Shown here in pieces: positions 9,360 to 17,443 of a stretch of 64,000 nucleotides of DNA. The notes below the pieces were generated by a model. It did not search any database, was not told where the DNA came from, and saw nothing but the letters and a program-made list of their open reading frames with translations. Where the stretch lies: assembly GCF_014649835.1 (NCBI RefSeq), contig NZ_BMTU01000005.1, forward strand, positions 248,001-312,000, given 5' to 3'. Each line of letters opens with the position of its first letter. The stretch's first letter is position 1. The translations under genes were made by a program, and so were the position numbers. The DNA is from Streptomyces pilosus. GTDB lineage: Bacteria; Actinomycetota; Actinomycetes; Streptomycetales; Streptomycetaceae.

Positions 9360-10256
9360 TCAGCGGGCCGCGGCCGCCGCCAGTTTCTCCAGCGTCGCGG
9401 CGACCGCGGGCACCTGGGCGAGATCCGGGAGGGTGAGCGCGACGATCTCCCGCCGCACGGCGGGTTCCAGCGCCACGGTGCGCACACCCCGGGGGCGGAC
9501 GGACTCGACGGCGAGCTGGGGCAGGACCGCGACACCGAGGCCGGCGCCGACCAGTCCGGCGACCGCCGGGTAGTCGTCGGTCGCGAAATCGATGCGCGGG
9601 GTGAAACCGGCCGCCTCGCACACCTCCACCAGCTGGCCCCGGCAGCGCGGGCAGCCGGCGATCCAGGGTTCACCGGCCAGTTCGCCGATGGCGAGGGACT
9701 CGGCGCGGGCGAGCCGGTGCCGTTCCGGCAGGAGCCCCACGAGCCGGTCCGACAACAGCGGCCGTACGACCAGGTCGTCCCACTCCTCGACGCCCGCCGC
9801 GCCCTCGTACCGGAAGGCGAGGGCCACGTCGCAGTCCCCCTCGCGCAGCATCCGCACCGAGCGGGGCGGTTCGGCCTCCTCCAGGGAGACCCGTGTGCCC
9901 GGATGGGCGTCGCGCAGGGCGGCGAGGGCCGTGGGGACGAGGGTGGAGCTGCCGCTGGGGAAGGAGACGAGCCGGACCCGGCCCGCGCGCAGGCCGGCGA
10001 TCGCGGCGACCTCCTCCTCGGCCGCGGTGAGCCCGGCGATGATCCCGGCGGCGTGCCGCACCAGCGCCTCGCCGGCCTGGGTCAGCCGCATCTCGCGGCC
10101 GGTGCGGACCAGCAGGGGCGTGCCGACCGAGGCCTCCAGGGCCTTCATCTGCTGACTCACGGCCGGCTGGGTGCAGCCCAGGTCGCGGGCCGCCGCGGAG
10201 AAGGAACCGGTGGCGGCCACGGCGCGCAGCACGCGGAGATGACGGGCTTCGATCAC
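9360..10256 (-). CDS. LysR-family transcriptional regulator
   Basis: A 298-residue LysR-type protein: winged helix-turn-helix at residues 1-60 (MIEARHLRVLRAVAATGSFSAAARDL... TQPAVSQQMKALE) and a periplasmic-binding-protein-like effector domain beyond residue 90. It diverges from the MOSC-domain gene across an 79-bp gap, so autoregulation plus control of the MOSC gene is the usual expectation. The effector is unknown. The effector domain contains a CPRC pair ('AGCPRCRGQ'), which might bind metal or sense redox, but this is speculative. Confidence 0.9.
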   Translation of the reverse strand: MIEARHLRVLRAVAATGSFSAAARDLGCTQPAVSQQMKALEASVGTPLLVRTGREMRLTQAGEALVRHAAGIIAGLTAAEEEVAAIAGLRAGRVRLVSFPSGSSTLVPTALAALRDAHPGTRVSLEEAEPPRSVRMLREGDCDVALAFRYEGAAGVEEWDDLVVRPLLSDRLVGLLPERHRLARAESLAIGELAGEPWIAGCPRCRGQLVEVCEAAGFTPRIDFATDDYPAVAGLVGAGLGVAVLPQLAVESVRPRGVRTVALEPAVRREIVALTLPDLAQVPAVAATLEKLAAAAAR

Positions 10257-10300
10257 ACTCCAAGGATAAGCGACCCTTTGATGCCGCGGTCGATAATGCG

Positions 10301-10329
10301 TCGACGCTTTGGTACGGATCGCCTACCGT
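10301..10329 (+). promoter_or_regulatory. Candidate promoter for a leaderless MOSC-gene mRNA
   Basis: TCGACG, 17 bases, then TACCGT, which ends six bases before the ATG at 10336. The spacing would start transcription at the ATG itself; no Shine-Dalgarno is present. Confidence 0.5.
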
Positions 10330-10335
10330 GCGCCC

Positions 10336-11016
10336 ATGAAGCTTCTCTCTGTGAATCTGGGCCGCCCCCGGGCCGTGCCCTACACGGATCAGCCCGACGG
10401 TGTGACGGGCATCGACAAGCGGCCGGTGACCGGGCCGGTACGGGTGGAGGCCCCCGGCGCCAAGGGGGTCGGGGGCAGCGGGCTGGCCGGGGACGCGGTG
10501 TGCGAGACCAGGCACCACGGCGGTGACGACCAGGCCGTCTACGCCGTGGCCCGGGAGGACCTCGACGAGTGGGAGCGCACGCTGGGACGCCCGCTGCCGC
10601 ACGGCTCCTTCGGCGAGAACCTCACCACGGAGGGGATCGACGTGTCCGGCGCCCTGATCGGCGAGCGCTGGGCCGTCGGTGGCGACGTGGTGCTGGAGGT
10701 CACCAGCGGGCGCATTCCCTGCCGCACCTTCCAGGGCCATCTGGGTGAGAAGGGCTGGGTGAAACGGTTCACGCGGCGGGGCGCGCCGGGCGCGTACCTG
10801 AGGGTGATCCGGCCCGGGGAGATACGGGCGGGCGACGCCGTGCGGATCGTCCACCGCCCGGACCACGAGGTGACGGTCGCCCTGCAGTTCCGCGCGGTGA
10901 CCACGGAACGGACGCTGCTGCCCCGCCTCCTCGCCGCAGGCCCGGCGCTGCACCCGGAGGCGCTCGCGACGGCACGGACGTACCTGGAGAAGTACGGCGC
11001 GGAGCAGCCGGGCTGA
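10336..11016 (+). CDS. MOSC domain protein (YiiM-like)
   Basis: A 226-residue MOSC-domain protein. Members bind molybdenum cofactor or carry persulfide sulfur to metal centres, and YiiM-type relatives reduce N-hydroxylated compounds with it. The hallmark Cys lies in 'VTSGRIPCRTFQGH', next to 'FGENLTTEGIDV' and 'HHGGDDQAVYAV', all typical of this family. I start at ATG 10336 (MKLLSVNLG) because it gives the conserved N-terminus and fits a leaderless transcript. It is divergent from a LysR gene. No molybdoenzyme gene is near, so its partner is unknown. Confidence 0.85.
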   Translation: MKLLSVNLGRPRAVPYTDQPDGVTGIDKRPVTGPVRVEAPGAKGVGGSGLAGDAVCETRHHGGDDQAVYAVAREDLDEWERTLGRPLPHGSFGENLTTEGIDVSGALIGERWAVGGDVVLEVTSGRIPCRTFQGHLGEKGWVKRFTRRGAPGAYLRVIRPGEIRAGDAVRIVHRPDHEVTVALQFRAVTTERTLLPRLLAAGPALHPEALATARTYLEKYGAEQPG

Positions 11017-11200
11017 CGGCTCGTCATGCCCGCTGCCGTCATCGGCGGTCCGGGCACGCCCCCCCGGACGGAGGGCGTGACGGGCCGGGCGCCGTACGGC
11101 TCCTAGGGGTGAACCCCGGAGTCCGGGCGGGGGTTCGCTCAGGGGCGGGTGGGGGCAGTTCCCTGAGGTGTCGCGGTCCGCGCCCGACGACGCTCGGGTC

Positions 11201-12829
11201 ATGCCCACTCCCGTCTCCCACAGCACGGCGCCGGCCGGGGAGGACCCGTCCGGTGCGCCCCGTCGTCCCGTCCGCTGGAAGCGCCTTCTCGTCCTCCTGG
11301 GATCGGTGGTCACCACGCTCGTGGTGGCGATCGGCGCCCTGTTCACCTGGCTGTGGACCGACGCGAAGGTCAGCACGGTGGGCCAGGAGGCGTTCGACAA
11401 CGTCCTGGCGATACCGCCGGTGGCCGGGTCGACCGTGGACAAGGACGGGACGCGGGTCTTCGACCTGCGCATGCGGGCGGGCCGGACCGAATTCCGTGAC
11501 GGCGTGCACACGCCGACGTGGGGCTTCAACGGCTCCTATCTGGGGCCGACCCTGCGGGCGGAGCGCGGCGAGAAGGTCCGCGTGCGCGTCAGCAACGGCC
11601 TGGACGACGCGTCCACCGTGCACTGGCACGGGATGCACCTGCCGGCCCGCATGGACGGCGGCCCCCACCAGATGATCGAACCCGGGGACACCTGGACACC
11701 GCACTGGACGGTGGACCAGCCGGCGGCGACGCTCTGGTACCACCCCCATCCGCACGGCAGGACCGAGGAACATGTGCGCCGGGGCCTGGCAGGTCTGTTC
11801 CTCCTCGACGACGAGGAGTCGAGGGCGCTGCCCCTGCCCGACCGGTACGGCGTCGACGATCTGCCGGTCGTCGTCCAGGACGTGCGCTTCGACGGCGCGC
11901 GGCTGTCCGGCGACCGGGGACTGATGCAGAACGTGGGCTTCCTGGGCGACCGGACCATGGTCAACGGCACCCTGCGGCCGTACCGGCGGGTGGGGGACGA
12001 GCTGATACGGCTGCGGCTGCTCAACGCCTCCACCGCGCGCACCTACGACTTCGGGTTTCCGGACGGCCGTGGCTTCTCACTGATCGGCACGGACGGCGGC
12101 CTGCTGGAACGGCCGGCGGTGATGAAGCGGGTGCAGCTGTCGCCGGGTGAGCGGGCCGAGATCGTCGTCCGGGTCCGGCCGGGTGAACGGCTGATGCTCC
12201 GCAGCTTCCCCCAGGACGGCTACGGGGACGCCTGGCAGCGGCGGTTCGGTGGTGGTGACGACTCGTTCGACGTGCTGGAGCTGCGGGCGGACGACCGGCT
12301 GCGTCCGTCCCCCGCGATACCGGACCGGCTCGTCGCCTCGGAGCTGCCCGACGGAGAGGAGGCCGCACGCGGACGGCACTTCGACCTGAAGCTGTCCGGG
12401 GTGAACGGCCGGAAGATGGACATGGGACGGATCGACGAGACCGTCACGCGGGGCACGACGGAGGTCTGGACGGTACGCAACGCGAACGGCATGCCCCACA
12501 ACTTTCATGTGCACGACGTGCAGTTCCGCGTCCTGGAGGTCGACGGGTCGCCCCCGCCGCCGGCACTGCGCGGCCCCAAGGACACGGTGTTCGTCCCCGC
12601 GGGCACCACGGTGAAGCTGGCCCTGCGGTTCACGGGACCGCCCGACCCGGAGGTGCCGTACATGTACCACTGCCACCTGCTGTACCACGAGGACCAAGGG
12701 ATGATGGGGCAGTTCGTGGTCGTGGAGAAGGGCCGGTCGGCAGGCACCCCGCCGGACCACGGGCACCACGCGCGGGGGACGGATTACGGCTCCGCCCGAC
12801 GGGCGCTCGGCCCGGGAGGCGGACACTGA
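11201..12829 (+). CDS. Multicopper oxidase, membrane-anchored
   Basis: A 542-residue three-cupredoxin-domain oxidase (CueO/bilirubin-oxidase/FtsP class) that couples one-electron substrate oxidation to O2 reduction. All four copper motifs are intact: HWHG (141-144), WYHPHPH (179-185), PHNFHVHD for the type 1/type 3 sites, and HCHLLYHEDQGMM (about 490-502) with the T1 Cys and axial Met. A basic segment then a hydrophobic stretch (about 29-50) forms a signal anchor, placing the enzyme outside the membrane; no Tat RR motif is evident, which is unusual for copper oxidases. The C-terminus is His/Gly-rich. A GTG 11 codons upstream (11168) is a possible alternative start. Substrate may be copper, iron or phenolics. 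Confidence 0.9.
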   Translation: MPTPVSHSTAPAGEDPSGAPRRPVRWKRLLVLLGSVVTTLVVAIGALFTWLWTDAKVSTVGQEAFDNVLAIPPVAGSTVDKDGTRVFDLRMRAGRTEFRDGVHTPTWGFNGSYLGPTLRAERGEKVRVRVSNGLDDASTVHWHGMHLPARMDGGPHQMIEPGDTWTPHWTVDQPAATLWYHPHPHGRTEEHVRRGLAGLFLLDDEESRALPLPDRYGVDDLPVVVQDVRFDGARLSGDRGLMQNVGFLGDRTMVNGTLRPYRRVGDELIRLRLLNASTARTYDFGFPDGRGFSLIGTDGGLLERPAVMKRVQLSPGERAEIVVRVRPGERLMLRSFPQDGYGDAWQRRFGGGDDSFDVLELRADDRLRPSPAIPDRLVASELPDGEEAARGRHFDLKLSGVNGRKMDMGRIDETVTRGTTEVWTVRNANGMPHNFHVHDVQFRVLEVDGSPPPPALRGPKDTVFVPAGTTVKLALRFTGPPDPEVPYMYHCHLLYHEDQGMMGQFVVVEKGRSAGTPPDHGHHARGTDYGSARRALGPGGGH

Positions 12830-12865
12830 GCGGACGCCTCCCCTCCGGGTAACTACTCTTGCGCC

Positions 12866-13639
12866 ATGACAACGGCTCTGATTACGGGATCGACGGCTGG
12901 GATCGGTGCCGCGTTCGCGCGGCGGCTGGCGGCCGACGGACATGACCTGGTGCTGGTGGCCCGCGACACGGGCCGGCTGCGGGAACAGGCCACCGAGTTG
13001 CACGACCGCCACGGCATCGAGGCGGAGGTGCTGACCGCCGACCTGGCGCGGGACAAGGGCATCGAGGCGGTGGCCGACCGGCTCGGCAGCCGCAAGAACC
13101 CCGTCGACCTGCTGATCAACAACGCCGGTTTCGGCAACAAGGGCCGCTACCTCGAGGTCCCCATGAGTGACGAGCTGCGGATGCTCAAGGTGCACTGCGA
13201 GGCGGTGCTCCGGCTGACGTCGGCGGCGGTGGAGACGATGCGGGAGCGGGGGCGCGGAGGTGTTGTGAACGTCGCCTCGACCGCCGCGTTCGTGCCGCGC
13301 GGGACGTACGGGGCGTCCAAGGCGTGGGTCGTGCAGTTCACGCAGGGCGCGGCCGTGGATCTCGCGGGCCACGGCGTGCGTCTGATGGCGCTGTGCCCCG
13401 GCTTCGTGCGCACCGAGTTCCACGAGCGGGCCGGGATGGGTACGGACAACATCCCCGGCTGGATGTGGCTGGACGCGGACAAGGTCGCCTCGGCGGCGCT
13501 CGCGGACCTGGCCCGGGGCAAGACGCTGTCGATCCCGGACCCCCGGTACAAGGCGCTGATGGGGGCGGCGAAGCTGGTCCCGCGCGGGCTGCTGGGCGGG
13601 CTCTCCTCGCGGACGGGACGGAAGTACGGTCCCCGGTAG
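12866..13639 (+). CDS. Short-chain dehydrogenase/reductase
   Basis: A 257-residue classical SDR. Glycine-rich cofactor motif TGSTAGIG (residues 7-14), Arg after the second strand (VARD) suggesting NADP(H) preference, NNAG (about 89-92), catalytic Ser in 'NVASTAAF' and YGASK for the Tyr-xxx-Lys pair are all present. Substrate unknown. TACTCT ends six bases before the ATG, with no Shine-Dalgarno, so the transcript is probably leaderless and separate from the multicopper oxidase gene that ends 36 bp upstream. Confidence 0.9.
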   Translation: MTTALITGSTAGIGAAFARRLAADGHDLVLVARDTGRLREQATELHDRHGIEAEVLTADLARDKGIEAVADRLGSRKNPVDLLINNAGFGNKGRYLEVPMSDELRMLKVHCEAVLRLTSAAVETMRERGRGGVVNVASTAAFVPRGTYGASKAWVVQFTQGAAVDLAGHGVRLMALCPGFVRTEFHERAGMGTDNIPGWMWLDADKVASAALADLARGKTLSIPDPRYKALMGAAKLVPRGLLGGLSSRTGRKYGPR

Positions 13640-13773
13640 GCCCCCGGCGCCACCGCTCCTTTCTGCCGTGCGGCCACGGCGGGACGCGGACCGCTCCCCG
13701 GAGGAAAATGGAGGGGACAGGACACCCGGACCCGAGACACCCGGCCCCCCGGGGTGCCGGAGGTGGCGACGTC

Positions 13774-14481
13774 ATGACCTTCATACAGCTCATCGACTGC
13801 CAAACGGACCGGTTCGAGGAGATGGACCGGCTCATGGACCAGTGGGTCGAGCAGACCAAGGGGAAGCGGACGGCGACGCACGCGGTGGTCGGCAAGGACC
13901 GCTCGAACACCTCGCACGTCGTCGAGATCGTGGAGTTCCCGTCGTACGAGGACGCGATGCGGAACTCACAGCTCCCGGAGACCGATCGGATCTTCCGGGA
14001 GATGGTGGCGCTCTGTGACGAGATGCCCACGTTCACGGACCTGGACGTGGTGCGCGACGCCCGGCTGAACACGGACTCCGTGCGTCGCTTCTTCGACGTG
14101 CTGACCACCGCGGAGGACCTGTCTCCGATGGCGGGTCTGGTCGAGGAGCACTACCACGACCACGACCCGGCGAACGAGCAGGACGTCATCGGCCTCGACC
14201 ACCTCCGGCGCGAGATGGACGTGTGGCGCGGCGGCTTCGACTTCTCGTTCCGTATCGAGGACCAGTTCGCCCAGGACGACCGGGTGTGCACCCGGTGGAG
14301 CTGGGAGGGCACCCACAAGGGCGACTTCCTGGGCATCCCGGCCACCGGGAAGAAGGTCGCCATGACCGGCACGACCATCTTCCGCTTCGGTGACACCGGG
14401 AAGATCGTCGAGGGCTGGTGGCAGTACGACCGGCTGGGGCTGATGGCGCAGCTGGGGGCACTGGAGCCGACGGAACTCTGA
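13774..14481 (+). CDS. SnoaL-like ester cyclase family protein
   Basis: A 235-residue two-part protein. The first about 100 residues (MTFIQLIDCQTDRFEEMDRL... EIVEFPSYEDAM) look like a dimeric alpha/beta-barrel (ABM/EthD-like) domain. The second part (RRFFDVLTTAEDL ... EEHYHDHDPANEQDVIG ... WSWEGTHKGDFLGIPATGKKVAMTGTTIFRF) is a SnoaL-type polyketide cyclase/ester cyclase domain with the typical 'G.PATGK.V' turn. GGAGGT nine bases upstream supports the ATG. No polyketide genes are adjacent, so a general small-molecule function is more likely than antibiotic synthesis. Confidence 0.8.
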   Translation: MTFIQLIDCQTDRFEEMDRLMDQWVEQTKGKRTATHAVVGKDRSNTSHVVEIVEFPSYEDAMRNSQLPETDRIFREMVALCDEMPTFTDLDVVRDARLNTDSVRRFFDVLTTAEDLSPMAGLVEEHYHDHDPANEQDVIGLDHLRREMDVWRGGFDFSFRIEDQFAQDDRVCTRWSWEGTHKGDFLGIPATGKKVAMTGTTIFRFGDTGKIVEGWWQYDRLGLMAQLGALEPTEL

Positions 14482-14494
14482 GCCGCCGGGGCGG

Positions 14495-15037
14495 TCAGCG
14501 CACCTTGGCGGCGATGGTGTGCGCGCACACCAGGGACTCGGTGTTCGTGGTGTCCACCTCCAGGTCGTAGACGACGCCCTCGTGCACGGCGTCCGCCTGC
14601 TGGGCGGCCATCCCCCGGATCCGGTCGCCCCGCGCGGTCTCCCGCCCCGCGGCGACGGCACTGTCGCACCGGACACCGACCCACAGCACGCCCACCTCGC
14701 CCACCTGGCCGAGAGCCTCCTGCCACCGCCGCTGGGACGCGGCCCCGCCGAGGAACACGTCGTCGACGACGATCCGGGCGCCCGCGCGGGCCATCGCCAC
14801 GATGCCCTCGGTCCAGGCCGCCTCCAGCGCCCGGAACTCCGCTCCGACGTTCACCGTGCCGTCCGCCGCGATGTCGAGCCCCGCGTCGGAGGCCTGAAGC
14901 TTCGCGGGCAGCGCGTCGACGAACGAGTCCACCCCGAACGCCAGCCACGGCTCCGGCAGGACGTCTTGCAGACACCGCACGATCCCGGTCTTCCCGGAGC
15001 TGGACCCGCCATTGAGAATGATCATCCGCGTCGTCAC
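14495..15037 (-). CDS. Chloramphenicol 3-O-phosphotransferase homologue
   Basis: A 180-residue P-loop kinase closely resembling the chloramphenicol phosphotransferase of S. venezuelae, which inactivates the drug by phosphorylating its primary hydroxyl. Walker A GGSSSGKT (10-17), the segment '[10 protein letters not shown]' with the catalytic Asp37 position, '[11 protein letters not shown]' and 'VGVRCD' are all conserved, and the length matches. I chose GTG 15037 because TACCCT ends six bases upstream (leaderless arrangement) and the N-terminus then reads [11 protein letters not shown]. It stands outside any chloramphenicol cluster in this window, so resistance or another kinase role is inferred. 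Confidence 0.85.
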   Translation of the reverse strand: MTTRMIILNGGSSSGKTGIVRCLQDVLPEPWLAFGVDSFVDALPAKLQASDAGLDIAADGTVNVGAEFRALEAAWTEGIVAMARAGARIVVDDVFLGGAASQRRWQEALGQVGEVGVLWVGVRCDSAVAAGRETARGDRIRGMAAQQADAVHEGVVYDLEVDTTNTESLVCAHTIAAKVR

Positions 15038-15263
15038 GGCGTCAGGGTAACCGCGGCTCACCGATCGCCCCGGAGGTGGTCGCGGAGCTCGTCGCCGCAG
15101 TCGTCCCCGGTGCCGGCCCGTATTCGGGACTGACGGTCTCTCGGGCTGCGGGTCCGGTGCCGTGTCGGCTTGGACATCCAGGCATCCTACGAGCGCCACG
15201 ACGGACTGTCCCTGCGGTCACAGCGCACCAGCGCGGCGAGTGGCGCGCCCTTGGGGCGGGAGT

Positions 15264-15304
15264 GAGGGGCGGTGGGGAGCATCAACGGCTCCCCACCGCC
15301 CCTC
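15264..15304. terminator. Strong terminator after the DUF397 gene
   Basis: A perfect 17-bp inverted repeat (15264-15280 with 15288-15304, 7-base loop) starts ten bases past the DUF397 stop codon. Confidence 0.85.
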
Positions 15305-15313
15305 GTTCTCGTC

Positions 15314-15514
15314 TCAGGCGTCTGCGGCCATCCGCACGAACGCCGTCCACTGAGCGGACGGCACGTTGAGGATCGCCACGTCCGGGCGCTTGGAGTCACG
15401 GATCAGGACTACCGAACCAGCGTCCGCGACCTCGACACACTGGCCACCATCGCCAGCGCTGTAGCTGCTCTTCACCCAGGTCAACTGTGCTGCCTGATCG
15501 TCGTTGGCGTTCAC
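15314..15514 (-). CDS. DUF397 domain protein
   Basis: A 66-residue protein with the DUF397 pattern 'W.KSSYS...GGQCVEVAD', 'VLIRDSK.PD' and a final 'FV' segment. Such proteins are encoded beside DUF5753/XRE regulators in Streptomyces, as in the whiJ and abaA-type loci, where they are thought to antagonise the regulator. Its ATG overlaps the stop codon of the upstream regulator by four bases (ATGA), implying translational coupling. Confidence 0.9.
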   Translation of the reverse strand: MNANDDQAAQLTWVKSSYSAGDGGQCVEVADAGSVVLIRDSKRPDVAILNVPSAQWTAFVRMAADA

Positions 15515-16362
15515 AACTCTCCCAAGAGCTTCTCGATCCAGGCCAGCGACTCCCTAGGGGTCATCGCTTGCGCCCGCAGAACTCCGTACGTTGACTCGAA
15601 CCCCTGGACCTTCGCTGGCGCCGTATGCAGGGCGCTGTTGCTCTGCACCTCCGTATACGCCATCCTCCGTTGTTGCCGCGTGAGGATCAACGTGAAGGGC
15701 CCAGCGACTCCGGCATGTTCATCGCGTCCGGTCGGCATCACCTGTAGCTCTACGTTGCGTTCATGTCCGACGAGCAACAGGTGCTCCAACTGGGCTCGCA
15801 TGGCTTCCGCGCCCCCAAGGGGTCTACGCAGGACGGTCTCCTCGATCACGAAGCTCAGCAGCGGCTTGGGCCGCCGCACCAGCAACTTGTGCCGGTCCAA
15901 ACGCGCCGACACCCGTTGCTCGATGGTCTCCGCATCAAGCAATGGCCGCCACATACTGAAGACCGCGCGTGCGTACTCCTCGCATTGCAGCAAGCCATTC
16001 ACTACATGGGCGTCATAGGCGTGCAGTTCGGCGGCATCGGCTTCCAAGGCCGCGAACTCGCGGAAAAAACTCGGATACCGAGCCTTCGCCACCTCACCCT
16101 TCATCGCCACCAGCAGCCCTCGCCCGCCCACCTCCCGGTCCACCGCGTCCACCAGCTCCGGACGGGGAATCCGCCGTCCCTGCTCCACCGCCGCGATCAG
16201 GGCCTCGCCGTACCCGACCCGCTCCCCCAACTGCGCCTGCGTCAGCCCCGCGGCCTCCCGCAGCAGCTTCATCTGGCGGCCGAAGCAGCGCAGGAACTCC
16301 CCGTTGGAATCGGCGCCCGCGCCGCCCTCCACGCCCGCGCCCGAGTCCTCTCCCGGCTCCAT
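15511..16362 (-). CDS. XRE-family HTH regulator with DUF5753 domain
   Basis: A 283-residue regulator of the WhiJ-like family. The Cro/XRE helix-turn-helix is near the N-terminus (FGRQMKLLREAAGLTQAQLGERVGYGEALIAAVEQGRR) and the rest is the DUF5753 region ('YARAVF', 'LVGHERNVELQVMP', 'GPFTLI', 'ESTYGVLRAQAMTPRESL'). ATG 16362 has GAGGGGG eight bases upstream; a GTG ten codons earlier would lie inside a 15-bp palindrome that is a likely operator, so I reject it. It is followed by DUF397 with a four-base overlap and faces a small family gene and an ATPase gene across a divergent promoter, the usual make-up of these loci. Confidence 0.9.
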   Translation of the reverse strand: MEPGEDSGAGVEGGAGADSNGEFLRCFGRQMKLLREAAGLTQAQLGERVGYGEALIAAVEQGRRIPRPELVDAVDREVGGRGLLVAMKGEVAKARYPSFFREFAALEADAAELHAYDAHVVNGLLQCEEYARAVFSMWRPLLDAETIEQRVSARLDRHKLLVRRPKPLLSFVIEETVLRRPLGGAEAMRAQLEHLLLVGHERNVELQVMPTGRDEHAGVAGPFTLILTRQQRRMAYTEVQSNSALHTAPAKVQGFESTYGVLRAQAMTPRESLAWIEKLLGEL

Positions 16363-16389
16363 CGCACCCGCCCCCTCAGCACATCCGTC

Positions 16390-16404
16390 CACCGGTCACC
16401 GGTG
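16390..16404. promoter_or_regulatory. Perfect palindrome, candidate operator of the HTH regulator
   Basis: CACCGGT-C-ACCGGTG (7-1-7) lies 28 bp upstream of the regulator start in the divergent spacer. Autoregulation is inferred. Confidence 0.5.
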
Positions 16405-16466
16405 CTCGCACCGTAGGACAGCCGCGAAACAACCATGCTCGGCACGGGGCAAGTTAGGGCTTACGA

Positions 16467-16741
16467 GTGAACCCCCTCACGACGCGGGCCTGCCGGTCCC
16501 GTTCCCCGACGACTTCGACAACAGCTCCTTCCTCAGTACGCACCCCGGCCGTCTGGACATCACCAGCGGCGGTCACACGCACACCGCCACGATCACCGTC
16601 GAGGTGTGGGACGGGCCGCCGCCACAGGAGGACCCGGCGGGCTGGGACGAGCGGGCCGAGGCCGCCGCACTGTCGGAGGGCGAGGGCACCGGTCACGGGG
16701 TGGAGCGTTACCTCATCCGGTTCTGGCCCGCCGGTGCGTGA
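16467..16741 (+). pseudogene. Small locus-associated protein, apparently frameshifted after the start codon
   Basis: From about 16477 to the TGA at 16741 the frame encodes a protein-like sequence ('LPVPFPDDFDNSSFLSTHPG', 'TATITVEVWDGPPP', ending 'GVERYLIRFWP'), resembling a small family I associate with WhiJ-like loci. That frame has no ATG, GTG or TTG near its beginning. A GTG at 16467 with AGGG upstream is in another frame; adding one C to the run of five at 16472-16476 would join GTG-AAC to the conserved frame. Relatives, as I recall them, also have a longer middle, so an internal deletion is possible. Either a real broken gene or a homopolymer sequencing error. Confidence 0.6.
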
Positions 16742-16937
16742 GGGAGCAGTACCGCGGCGGGAACGGAGGCGCTCCGCTCCCGCCCACGCACCGCTGCTGA
16801 TCCCGATCGAGTCCACGCCACCGCATGCCCGGGGTCGCCCCGACAGGCCCGACACCATCACCCACCGCCCCGACAGAGCACCGCCGTGGGGCCGTCGCTC
16901 CTGGTAGGGGGCGGGGTGAGCGCGGGATCTTCGGGGC

Positions 16938-17423
16938 ATGACCACTTCCCCCCGCCAGGAGCGGCGGTCCGCGCTGCCGCTCCCGCTCGCCCATCAGTCG
17001 GTGTTCTCGTTCCGCTTCACCGCGTCCCCGCGCGGTGCCCGGCTCGCCCGTCGGCTCGCGTCCTGCCAGATGGACGCCTGGGGCTGGCGCTACGGCACAC
17101 AGGCGCACGACTCCGTCGAGCTGATCACGGCCGAGCTGACCGCCAACGCCGTGACCCACGGCCGGGTCCCCGGCAGGGACGCCGAGCTGCGGCTGAGCAG
17201 GGAGGACGGCGGGTGTGTCCGCGTCGAGGTGAGCGACGCGCGGGGCGAGCGGCTGCCCGAGGCACGGGACGCCGGGAGCGAGGAGGACGGCGGGCGGGGG
17301 CTCCTCCTCGTCGCCGCCCTGGCCAAGGAGTGGGGGACCGCCCCGCGCCCCGGCGCCCCCGGCAAGACGGTGTGGGCCGTGGTGCCCACCGCGCCGGCCG
17401 TCACTGGTGGTACCGGGCCGTGA
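16938..17423 (+). CDS. ATP-binding protein, anti-sigma-factor-kinase-like (HATPase_c)
   Basis: A 161-residue single-domain GHKL ATPase. The N box 'ELITAELTANAVTHG' and G box region 'DGGRGLLLVAALAKEWG' are visible; there is no histidine phosphorylation domain or membrane segment. Streptomyces has many such RsbW-like proteins, often beside DUF397/HTH genes as here, where they may control a sigma factor or the neighbouring regulator by phosphorylation or binding. The partner is unknown. The Shine-Dalgarno is weak. Confidence 0.85.
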   Translation: MTTSPRQERRSALPLPLAHQSVFSFRFTASPRGARLARRLASCQMDAWGWRYGTQAHDSVELITAELTANAVTHGRVPGRDAELRLSREDGGCVRVEVSDARGERLPEARDAGSEEDGGRGLLLVAALAKEWGTAPRPGAPGKTVWAVVPTAPAVTGGTGP

Positions 17424-17443
17424 GGGCGCCGAGGCCCCGTCGG

